IMG/VR virus record: IMGVR_UViG_3300037882_002560
Coordinates: 1-34,564 of that record
Strand: one strand, 5' to 3'
From: a virus
DNA length: 34,564 nucleotides
The position numbers and the translations under genes were made by a program. Below the pieces are notes generated by a model. It saw only the letters and a list, made by a program, of their open reading frames with translations. It did no database searches and had not been told where the DNA came from. Below are positions 1 to 8,700 of the stretch, piece by piece; the stretch's first letter is position 1, and each line of letters opens with the position of its first letter.

Positions 1-440
1 GCCCGCGTCGCGTGTTCCATCGGTTTATATTCAAACACCGGTAAGCGCGTATCGCCATCGGCCAGCGGCAGCTTGGTTAGCCAAGGCAGTGCATCGGCCA
101 AGGCGCTGGCTGCGCTGGCTGCGCTGGCCGCGCTGGCTGCTGCCGCATCCGCAGCGGTCTCTGCCGCTGTCTTATTAGTCGCTACCTGACCCGCCTGCGT
201 ATTCACTGTAGCCGCCAATGGAACAACCTGATCGCGCGCCGCAGTGACAACACCTTTATCGGTGTTGACTTGAGAGGCTGCGGCCACCACGACGGCTTTA
301 GCTGCAAGTACTTCGGCGGAAGCCCCCTCAGCAACACCGCCCAGAAAATCGTCAAGCGTGCCGGTGTTGCCTTTGGCTAACCAAAGCTCATAGGCGCTCA
401 TACCGCTAGCGCCCTCAACCCGAAGCGTAATATCAGTCAT
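1..440 (-). CDS. Tail fiber protein, N-terminal part (cut by window edge)
   Basis: The ATG at 440 opens a frame that runs off the left edge, so only the first 146 or so residues are visible. Residues 9-33 read GASGMSAYELWLAKGNTG then TLDDFLGG, matching the SAYe-WLa-GntGt-dFL repeat found near the N-terminus of many phage tail fiber and collar proteins. Residues 40-115 are Ala/Thr/Val rich with a run of ASA-type triplets, as in the low-complexity helical or triple-helical shaft of trimeric fibers. The start overlaps the previous stop by 8 bases, so translation is probably coupled. As the last visible gene after the J-like tip gene, it most likely supplies the receptor-binding or side fiber. 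The receptor-binding C-terminus lies outside the window. Confidence 0.75.
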   Translation of the reverse strand, partial: MTDITLRVEGASGMSAYELWLAKGNTGTLDDFLGGVAEGASAEVLAAKAVVVAAASQVNTDKGVVTAARDQVVPLAATVNTQAGQVATNKTAAETAADAAAASAASAASAASALADALPWLTKLPLADGDTRLPVFEYKPMEHATR

Positions 441-900
441 GTTGCGTTACTCCAGCGCGAAGAATAAAGGGGCCGTAGGCCAACAGAGAGGTGGTGCCGG
501 TCGCGTCCATCATGTGGACGTCCCACGACAGCACAATGTCGTTGTCATCTGCCAGCTCGTCTGCCGACAGACCGAGCGCATCCCCCGCGCTCTCGATCGA
601 GGCTAAGGGCGCGTAAAAATGCAGCAAAGTTCTCTTGGTGCCGTCGGTCTCTGTGAGAACGGCCACCTGCCGAATGCCTAGAGCATTCGGCACTACAGTC
701 GTGTTTAAGGTGAGCAGCGCTGCACCGCCGTCGTTCGGCGTTTTCCGAACCTGCGCTTTGAACGTCTTACCAGTTAGATCCTGATCAATCGACAGGTTGA
801 AAGACATCGCGGTGAACCGAGGGGTTCGAAGAGGGAAGTAGGCGGGCGTCAACATGCCGGGGCTGTAACAAGCGTAAAACCAAGTCGTCAACGACTTCAT
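433..900 (-). CDS. Unknown tail-tip-associated protein, 155 aa
   Basis: I do not recognise a family. The ATG at 900 shares one base with the preceding TAA (TAATG), typical of coupled phage genes. A TTG at 912 is in frame with an AGAGG about 4 bases upstream and would add four residues, so the start is not settled. The middle of the protein (around FNLSIDQDLTGKTFKAQVRK) looks like beta strands and recalls small beta-sandwich proteins found beside tail fibers and baseplates. No signal peptide is evident. Its position between the J-like tip gene and a tail fiber gene suggests a virion or fiber-assembly role, by context only. Confidence 0.6.
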   Translation of the reverse strand: MKSLTTWFYACYSPGMLTPAYFPLRTPRFTAMSFNLSIDQDLTGKTFKAQVRKTPNDGGAALLTLNTTVVPNALGIRQVAVLTETDGTKRTLLHFYAPLASIESAGDALGLSADELADDNDIVLSWDVHMMDATGTTSLLAYGPFILRAGVTQHD

Positions 901-1427
901 TACGGTTGCCAATAAACCTCTGATGCGATTAGCGCCTCGTTGGCAGTGGCAGCCGAACGGATTAGCGCTTTAGCGTGTTGTGCCCGCGCTTCGATTGCAA
1001 GCACAGTTTCGCTAGCGGCAATCCCAGCTGCAAAGCGTGCAATCACCATGTCCACAGTTTCACCGGTAAGGGCTGCCTCAGCCTCTGCAGCAGGAAAACT
1101 TCCGCTAGGGTTGGTTTGGAACCTTTCAACTTCCAACGCCTTCTGGCCGTAGATAAACGTCTTCGCCAACCCCGGGGTTAGGTAAGCCATTTGGACTTTC
1201 TCTCGATCCTCTTCAATCGCTGCTATCAGTCGATCAGCGAGAAGCGGAACTGAAGCCTCCCAGACACCAAGGGTAAGGTTAGGAATCTCGAAGCTCAAGT
1301 CTCCGAAGCGATCCATCTCAATAACTGTCTTCCCGGCCACGTCCTCTCCCGCCTCGACGGGGGTTTCAGTATCAGTCTGGACTTGGCGGTATCGGTCATT
1401 TTCGTCGATGATTAGCCAGAAACGCAT
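900..1427 (-). CDS. Unknown protein beside the tail tip, 175 aa
   Basis: The ATG at 1427 overlaps the TGA of the J-like gene (TGATG). A GTG one codon earlier is also possible. The N-terminus (MRFWLIIDENDRYRQVQTD) looks like a small beta domain. The rest is mainly alpha-helical and Ala/Glu rich, with a stretch AYLTPGLAKTFIYGQKALEV near residues 100-120. From memory, similar helical segments occur in small proteins encoded next to phage tail fibers (some annotated DUF4376), but I cannot confirm membership. It may be a fiber chaperone or accessory tail protein. The function is inferred only from the neighbourhood. Confidence 0.6.
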   Translation of the reverse strand: MRFWLIIDENDRYRQVQTDTETPVEAGEDVAGKTVIEMDRFGDLSFEIPNLTLGVWEASVPLLADRLIAAIEEDREKVQMAYLTPGLAKTFIYGQKALEVERFQTNPSGSFPAAEAEAALTGETVDMVIARFAAGIAASETVLAIEARAQHAKALIRSAATANEALIASEVYWQP

Positions 1428-4400
1428 CACAAAACCCCCTGTGCGGAGACAGAACCAAACGGCTGCGTCGAAGCGATGTTACCGTCAGTCCGGCGCAGCA
1501 ATACGCCAAACTCGTAATCGGTTGAAGCAGTAAGGCCGGTGAGGGTTGTCGGTGAAATTGAGATCATTCCGGTTTCGCTGACTCCATCAAAGCCGTCGCC
1601 CTCCCAAGTGGCAGGCGTGCCTGTCGTGGCACTTGTCACATCTGTCCATGTGGAGCTGCCTGCCAGCCGATAAACCAATTTTCCGGCCAAGGTGATGGTC
1701 TTGAACGCTGCCGAAGCCTGCCCAACGTCGTAGTAAACACCTGCGGAGAACTGCAATTTACCTGTTGAACTGCTCTTCACAGTGCCAACACTACTCGGAT
1801 CCGAAGGGAATGTTGAGGCCGAAACTGACGGGAAGCTAGTTACGCGAATTGCAGAGCCGTCTGGGGTTGTGCTCGGAGCACTCGGAGACGGCGCTAGCTT
1901 CGTCAGTGTGACCGGCGCACTGTGTACGATACCTTCGTAGGTTCCAGTGACCATCACGCTTCCCACCGTGCCGACCCCCACTGCCGTAATTTCATACGTC
2001 CCGTCGGCGGCGATTGTAGCGGTGGCATTTGTCGACGTCACAGACCAAGCGGCATCACTCGACACATCCACGGTGCCGTAAGTAAACGTGGCTTTCCCCA
2101 CCTTCGGCAGCTGGCTAGGAATCACGACATTATCAAAGTCAGCGTTCAGAACAAAGGCGTCCTTGCTCAAGATGACCCCCGAGGGCGTTGCATCTTTGAC
2201 CTGCCGCCACCAAGCGTTTTCCGTGGCAGGCAGAGTAGGCGGAGGGGTGTCGTCCCAAGCAAGCTCGGATGTAAAAATCCATGTCGCCCCTTGATCCGTA
2301 ACCAGATCACCCTTTTTATAGGGAAATTCCAGAACAAGTGCCGACCCGTTCTTCCACAGCGTGCCTAGTGAGGCTGCGGTTTGATCTGGACCTTCAGCCA
2401 CGAACAGCTCTTGAACGAGCGGGGCTGAGTAGTGCCCGAGCCGATTGATGGTTGAGATCTCAACCCGGTGGATGCCTGGCGGTGGATTCACATATTCCCA
2501 TTGGGGAAGTTGGGTGCGTTCAACTGCGGTAGTAAGCACTGCGCCATTAACACTATGTTGAACTCTAAACCCTGCGATGTTTGATCCGCTAGGCCGGGTC
2601 CATTGTGCCATCAAGGTCGAGATGCCGTAGGCTTGGGTGAGCTTGAGCACTGAGCCTTCCAATGGAGGCAGAGGCTTCGGAGCCAGTGCGCGCAAGTCTT
2701 GAAAGACACCATAGTCGTCGGTAGCCTCGTCGGCGGCATCCCACTTACCGGTATCAATATTGATGGCCGAAATGCTTACTCGCTCACCGTCCGCCTGCGG
2801 TGTGACCGAAGTAACCCGATAGGCTTGAGGCAGAGCGGGCAGACCCGAGGCTGACAGAGCAAGAACGACGTTGTCGTCAACATCCTCGGGCAACGCCTCA
2901 TCAAAGTACAGAGTCTTGATGTTCCCCCGCTGCTCAGAGTTGTTGACGACAGCCCGAGCGTATGTCTTCATAGGCTTACGCCAATCGAGGTGCGTCGGTT
3001 GGGTGGTAGGCGACGGAGTGTAATTTTCGTTATAGTGTGAGAATACAATCTCATAACTGACGCCCACGCCGAGATAAACGTAGTCGCGAACTTGCAAGCT
3101 CAAACGATCCGGAGCAATCCACACAGCCCTCCCGGTGGTCCGCTGGTCAATGGCCGCGAAGTCGGCGTCCGCAATCAAGATCACGGATAGCGGTTCAACG
3201 TTGGTGCCTCTGCGGTTGGTGGTGAAGTTCACAATGGCGAACTCATTAACTGCTGAACGCAAGCGCAAGACCGCACGACGCAGTGTTTCTTGCCTATGGG
3301 TTGAGCCGACCGCTACCAGAGTGGTAGGTTTGCGACCAATTGCCGCAATAGAGTTGCTATCAAAAACCCGAACCGAGTCCTCTCGGTAATCCATCTCCGC
3401 ATTTTTGAACTGCATGATGATGTCGTTAAACCGAGTATCCACGTCAGTGTGACTGTAGACAAACTCGCCGTCGATGTTGTCGATCGTAAAGATGTCGGTC
3501 GGTGTTTCAGGTTTGTCGACTTTGAGACGCCACTGTCCGTCGCCGCCGTCCCACGCAAGCGCGCCAACTGCCCCCGCGACATAGCGAACAAACTCTTCAG
3601 CCTTTTGCGGCTGGGTCAGGGCAAGGTTCATCGAGTAGCGAGGATGCGTGCCACCAGCCCCGTCGGGAACCAGTTCGGAACACCACTTTGATAGCTCCAA
3701 AGCATCCCATTTATTCAGATGCGAGCCGGGTGTGAGACTAGCAAGACCGGAAAGACTGTCGGAAATTATGTCGTTCAAAACCCAAGCAGGGTCATTACAC
3801 CAAGACTTTGTCCACGAACCGTCCCAGAAGCCCGGCAGATATTGCCGAGTTTCCGGATTATAGATTGTGGACGGCGGAACCGAGACGATCTTTGTGTCCC
3901 ACTCGCCGGTGATCTCGGGCACACCCGTCAGTTGATCGGAGGCCTTGGCGTTGACTTGCAACCAAGCTACGCCGCGCCAGTCCTCGTGCTCGCCCATGAC
4001 GCTGGAGTAAACTGCTGAGATTGATTCCCAAACAATCGAGCGACGCTCTTGGATTTCCCCGTCGTCGCCGCCGTTATATTCTGCCCGTTCAACAAGTCGC
4101 GCGCGAATGTCCCACGCCTTGTTGGCGTAGGCCGCTTCGTTAGGCACGTTGATGCGAAGCTCAAAAACAGCAGCGCTTGTAGTCTTACCCCGGATCTGAA
4201 AATTGGACGCCCCCGGCAACCACGCGCCTCCCCCATCGAAACTAGCCCGAGGAATGAAGGTCAAATATTGGTCGAGGCTACTGCCGCCGCTTTCGTTGTA
4301 CGTTCCAGAAGGGGTGTTGAGCGTCGGGTTGACCCAAGTAGTAGCCCCTACAGGCTTCATCTCGATCTCAACGGTCAGGCTTTCCTCATAGATGCCTTTG

Positions 4401-4825
4401 TCATTTTGGCGATAGAGCTGCTGAACGATAAAGCGCAGATCAATGAAGTCTGCCCCGGTGTTGGTTAGGGTGCGTGTAACCCACGGCCCGGGGCCTGTCG
4501 GCGGAACATCACCCGGAAGGTTCGGATTGGTCAACTGAAGACTAACCGGCTGTGGCGCAGCGCCAGCGCCAAGCTTTAAGGTTACCTTTTGAGGAAACTT
4601 GGCGGGGTCACCATCGGCGACAGTGACAACAAAGTCAGTGAAGTTGCTCTCACCGGTCTCGTTCTCAAGAGGGGTGCCGTCGATTTTCAGAGACTTCAAA
4701 CCGCGCGTGGGGCCTTTGATCGGGCCGACGCATACGCCAAGCACACCTTCAAAGGTGTCCGTGGATCGCAAATTGTCGGGCGTCTGTTTGAAAGAAGCCC
4801 CGCCTGCCTTACTGCCTTTGAACAT
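1427..4825 (-). CDS. Tail tip / host-specificity protein, lambda J-like
   Basis: A 1132-residue homologue of lambda gpJ, the central tip protein that contacts the host receptor and caps the tail tube. The N-terminal two-thirds shows family landmarks: an early DTFEGVLGVCVGPIKGP segment, a WCNDPAWVLNDIISD block, and KWDALELSKWCSELVPDG, the counterpart of the J-type CDELVPDG motif. After about residue 700 come a fibronectin-III-like domain (LPQAYRVTSV onward), a KKGDLV...WIF...WRQV segment resembling small carbohydrate-binding modules, a bacterial Ig-like domain (around FTYGTVDVSSDAAWSV) and a Ser/Thr-rich C-terminal beta domain. The ATG at 4825 is chosen because GAGG sits five bases upstream. 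A TTG at 4846 lies before the neighbour's stop and lacks such a site. The modular C-terminus is the likely host-range determinant. Confidence 0.92.
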   Translation of the reverse strand: MFKGSKAGGASFKQTPDNLRSTDTFEGVLGVCVGPIKGPTRGLKSLKIDGTPLENETGESNFTDFVVTVADGDPAKFPQKVTLKLGAGAAPQPVSLQLTNPNLPGDVPPTGPGPWVTRTLTNTGADFIDLRFIVQQLYRQNDKGIYEESLTVEIEMKPVGATTWVNPTLNTPSGTYNESGGSSLDQYLTFIPRASFDGGGAWLPGASNFQIRGKTTSAAVFELRINVPNEAAYANKAWDIRARLVERAEYNGGDDGEIQERRSIVWESISAVYSSVMGEHEDWRGVAWLQVNAKASDQLTGVPEITGEWDTKIVSVPPSTIYNPETRQYLPGFWDGSWTKSWCNDPAWVLNDIISDSLSGLASLTPGSHLNKWDALELSKWCSELVPDGAGGTHPRYSMNLALTQPQKAEEFVRYVAGAVGALAWDGGDGQWRLKVDKPETPTDIFTIDNIDGEFVYSHTDVDTRFNDIIMQFKNAEMDYREDSVRVFDSNSIAAIGRKPTTLVAVGSTHRQETLRRAVLRLRSAVNEFAIVNFTTNRRGTNVEPLSVILIADADFAAIDQRTTGRAVWIAPDRLSLQVRDYVYLGVGVSYEIVFSHYNENYTPSPTTQPTHLDWRKPMKTYARAVVNNSEQRGNIKTLYFDEALPEDVDDNVVLALSASGLPALPQAYRVTSVTPQADGERVSISAINIDTGKWDAADEATDDYGVFQDLRALAPKPLPPLEGSVLKLTQAYGISTLMAQWTRPSGSNIAGFRVQHSVNGAVLTTAVERTQLPQWEYVNPPPGIHRVEISTINRLGHYSAPLVQELFVAEGPDQTAASLGTLWKNGSALVLEFPYKKGDLVTDQGATWIFTSELAWDDTPPPTLPATENAWWRQVKDATPSGVILSKDAFVLNADFDNVVIPSQLPKVGKATFTYGTVDVSSDAAWSVTSTNATATIAADGTYEITAVGVGTVGSVMVTGTYEGIVHSAPVTLTKLAPSPSAPSTTPDGSAIRVTSFPSVSASTFPSDPSSVGTVKSSSTGKLQFSAGVYYDVGQASAAFKTITLAGKLVYRLAGSSTWTDVTSATTGTPATWEGDGFDGVSETGMISISPTTLTGLTASTDYEFGVLLRRTDGNIASTQPFGSVSAQGVL

Positions 4826-4835
4826 CGTCACCTCG

Positions 4836-5387
4836 CTAAGTGACAACCCCTATAGCAAGACCGAGCTGTCTGTCTACCTTGGTAATGTTGCGGTTGTCGA
4901 TGCGATCACCGACACGAATGTCTTCGCCAGTGATGAATCGGAGTTGTTCGAAGCTGACGCGCATTTCTCGATCGGAAAGCGCGCGATCTAGCGGCTCCAT
5001 CGCAACCCAAATCTCACCCAGGTCAACCTCAGGGCCTTCGACATTCTGCAAGGTAACAGGATCATGAATTTTAGTTCGACGCTTCCAAGAAAATTTGCCG
5101 GTAGGCTCAAATAGGCGGAAGCTGTTCCACAGGTGCCCGCGCGAAACCTCTGATGGCCCGTTGTCGCCCAAGATGAACAGTTCGCCGCTAGGGGAGCGCA
5201 CAATCATCCCGGCCTTGGCCGGGCTGTTAGCGGGAACGCGAAGAACGTGTCGCGGCTGCACAAAGACATAGCTCGGCTGAGAGTTCTGATCGGTCTCGGT
5301 TAGGATACCTCGCAGTTTCCCTGAGCCGCCCGCCACGAGCGAAAACGTGATCTCAAAACGATCGCCTGCAGTTTTAAGACTGGTCAC
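4836..5387 (-). CDS. Putative distal tail / tail hub protein, 183 aa
   Basis: The start is GTG at 5387, overlapping the previous TGA (GTGA). The protein is soluble and mostly beta, with no cysteine motif or membrane segment. I cannot assign a family from motifs. It lies between the tape measure and J-like genes, where siphophages encode distal tail and hub proteins, and sits in the same coupled operon, so a structural role at the tail tip is likely. The stop is ten bases before the J-like start and overlaps the region carrying that gene's ribosome-binding site. Confidence 0.7.
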   Translation of the reverse strand: MTSLKTAGDRFEITFSLVAGGSGKLRGILTETDQNSQPSYVFVQPRHVLRVPANSPAKAGMIVRSPSGELFILGDNGPSEVSRGHLWNSFRLFEPTGKFSWKRRTKIHDPVTLQNVEGPEVDLGEIWVAMEPLDRALSDREMRVSFEQLRFITGEDIRVGDRIDNRNITKVDRQLGLAIGVVT

Positions 5388-5794
5388 AACTGGAACCCCG
5401 GATTGTGGTGAAGAAGTTGAACCTCCAGCGGCTCAATAACCCCGCCGCTGTTTTCAACAGCTGCGGGGACCGAGATGGGCGCGACGAAGCGGCAGTCTAT
5501 CGGTTGATAGCCGAGATGGGGGTGCGAAAACTTGAAGGGCTTCCAACGTTGATGCTCTCGGTAGAAAAGCTCTAACCGCCGAGCATTGTGTTCTGGGTCA
5601 GCAAATGGATCATAAAAGTCCGTGTTGCCTTCCAAATACCAGCGAAGTCCGTAAAGCATCACCTTGAAGCGTAGCTGATAAGGAGTAGTCGGTCGGGAGG
5701 TGTGCGTCCAACCGTTGCTGCTTACAACGATGCCGTCATTCTCGGGAGCCAAGTTAGTTACGACCCGACTATTTAGGCAGAAGTCAAACATCAT
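5384..5794 (-). CDS. Minor tail protein (M-like position), 136 aa
   Basis: The ATG at 5794 overlaps the tape measure stop (ATGA). A second ATG follows immediately. The protein is aromatic-rich and compact: RFKVMLYGLRWYLEGNTDFYDPF followed by FYREHQRWKPFKFSHPHLGY. Lambda gpM and distal tail protein N-domains have a similar size and position directly after the tape measure, so it probably forms the ring at the tube's distal end where the tape measure C-terminus docks. The sequence alone does not prove this family. Confidence 0.7.
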   Translation of the reverse strand: MMFDFCLNSRVVTNLAPENDGIVVSSNGWTHTSRPTTPYQLRFKVMLYGLRWYLEGNTDFYDPFADPEHNARRLELFYREHQRWKPFKFSHPHLGYQPIDCRFVAPISVPAAVENSGGVIEPLEVQLLHHNPGFQL

Positions 5795-8700
5795 TCTCTC
5801 ACAATCTTTTGGATCAGACGACCGGTTGTGCCTGTCAGCATATCTTCCTGCATGATAATGAGCACGTCGTCCTTCTGCAAGGTCGGACGCTGCTGAGGCG
5901 GTACTACGTAAACATTAGTTTCCGTTCTGCTTTTCATATCAATCTTCGGCATGCTCTGCAGGCCCGACAGCGCCTTAGCTCCGTGCTGATTGAGCTGAGC
6001 CATAAACTGCGGGCCGACGGAGTCTACCGATTTTTTATTGATGACCCACTCGCCTTTGGCAGCCTTCAAAAAGACGCTGTCTGCGGAAGCCGATCCGTTG
6101 GAAACCTCTCCGCCGCTCTTCCGGTAAATCGTCCCGGCGGGGTCTGCGGGACCACCGTTGAAACGCCCTCCAAAAGAGAACGAAGTGGCCGAAGCACCAA
6201 GCCCACCAAAGCCGCCGCCGCTGCTACCCAGCCCACCGGGCACGCCGACAAACGAGCCGAGTAGGGAAAACAAACCGTTCAGCGCCTGCTGTGCCAGCAT
6301 CTGTCCGGCGAGCTGGAACATGTAATCCGCCACACCCATAGCAAATTTGCCGACCGCCCCCAAAGCACTCTCACTGCCGCTAATGATGCTCGTAAACATA
6401 TTCGCAAAGCTGCTGTGCACGGTTTCAATAGCGCCGGTCATGTTCAGCATCAGGTTCTGTGAGAAGGTGTTGTTCAGGCCGTTAAGCTCACGGTAGGCCT
6501 CAACGGCCTGAACCAAACCTTCGGTAAGCGATGTCGGCAGCAAACCGCCAGCGCTAAGTTCCGCCTCAAGAAGTTGCTGTGTTTCAAGCAGATTCTCCAG
6601 CTCTTTGCGAAGCTTTTCAATTTCCTTCTGCGTTTCATCGGTCGTCCCGGTGGTCATCGACCGCCAATTTGCGAGATACAGAGCCTTACGCTGCTCCTCG
6701 ATACGGGGGCCAAGCAGGGCATACTCCTGCTCCCGAGCGCGCTCTTCAGCTTTGGAGGACCGCAAATCATTCAGCTGCCCAACAAAATCCGGGACTTTGT
6801 TTCTCAAAGTGTACGTTGAAAGACCGCTTGATTGTGCCTTAAGCGTTTTGATCTTGAGTTCGTATGGGCGTAGACCGGCCTCGAAGGCTTCTTCGGCCCC
6901 GCGCAGCTGTTCGTCAGCTGACGCAATAATTGTGTCGCCAACGATCTTCTGATATTCTTCGGTGCGCTTCGCGATAGAGTCCGCGACCTTCATCATCCCA
7001 GCAGCGTATTCGGGACTCTCAATGTCGACGCCGTCTTCAAAAAGCTTGGTCTCAGCTTCGTCGAACATCTTCTTCTGTAGTTTCGAGAGCGATTCTTTTG
7101 CCGCGAGAATGGCGGCGGGGAAGCCTTCTTTGCCCTCAGTTTCTCGCATCTGCCGGAGCCGACTAGCAAAGTCAGACTCCATAATGTCGAGTTCAGCCGC
7201 AGCAACGGCACGCCGCTTACGGGCGGCGGCTTCAGCCTCTGCGCGCATCTCGGACGATGAATAGCCGTCATATTCACCGTCACCGGCGTCCTGCCCCGAT
7301 TTGAAGCGGCTGCCTTTCTTAACGCCTACGTGAATATGGCGAGCAGTACCTTCAGGCGGACCACCCTTTTTGGTACCCCGCTCGTAGAGAACCTGCGCTT
7401 CGATGCCCAAAGCTTTGTAGCGCGCCTTCATGCGTTCCGCCATCGCGACCGCTTCGGCATCAGAGAGATGAGCAACACCAAAGTCTCTAGCTGCGCCGCC
7501 GTTACTGTGATCGCTTTTATCGGGTGTGGCTCGCGTTTTACGACGCCGGAACAATGACCATTGCTCGGCTACCGATCGAACCCCGCTACCAAGCGGCAGC
7601 CCCATCTCCCGTCCAACCCGGTCCACGTCGCGCTGAGTCACAGGTTTGCCTACAGCGGGCTGACGCTTGGGGCGAGGACCACGCTTGGTTGCCTCGGCCT
7701 CGCGGGTTCTACGACGGTCAGCACGCGCCGTTTTTTCAGCTGTTTCTGCTTCGGAGGTTGCCGCCGCTTTGAGCAGTCCTTCATACTGCGAACGCAAAGT
7801 GCTAACCTCTTGCTGACGCTCAACAATCCATCGAGCCTCACCCGGGCTTTTGAAGGGGTTGGCCTGAGCAAGGCGAAGCTGGGTTTCCAAGCCGGTCAGT
7901 CTTGATCCCATCTCCCGTTTTAGCTCAGCCCTTTTAGTGCCTTCAGCTGACTGCAGCTGCGTCATCAGCCCGTTTACTTGGCTAAGACCCTCAGTAGCGT
8001 AGCCGCCGATACGCCTAGTGGATTCAATCCGGCGATCCTCGGCTTGACGTTCAAGGATAGGAATTGTTGACTTTGCGCCACTTGCCGTTGAGATGTTGGA
8101 CACGACGGTGTCCAACCGCTTTGCGACTTCCAGCTGGGTTCCAGACACACGCCGGTTGCTGTCTGTCAGTCGAGTGACCTCGTTGGTCAGCACCGCCGTT
8201 GCTACCCGAACTTGGTCCGTCCCGGGCGTGCCCGTGCGGATTGTCTCCAAAGCCTCGATAGCCCGCTTGCTTAGAAGGCCTTTATATTCCGGACTGCCCA
8301 AAATCCCGGCAACGCCTTGGCCTGCGGCTTGTCGTGCAGTTGCGGATTGGACCGACAAAGACGAAATCTGGGCGTCAAGGCGAGTACCCATTTCCGCCGC
8401 CTGTTCAATCCGATAGCGACGAACAGCCGCCGTAAGATCGTCATACCGATTGGCAGTCAACACAAGGTGACTTGCCAAACCTTCGAAACGCTGCATCAGC
8501 GTCACCATCTCGGCGGACGTCCGAGCGTCGTTATTCCGCAGCTCGTTCTTCTGAACAATCAGGCGCTGGATTTCTTTGTCCAACTCGGTCATGCGAGCGG
8601 CTTGGTTGTCCACAGCTTCGCTGGCTTCGGCGACAGCAGTAGCAGCGGCTTCGGTTGCCGAAGTCGCTTCTTCAGTTCCTACAGTGTAGTCGTAGACCCG

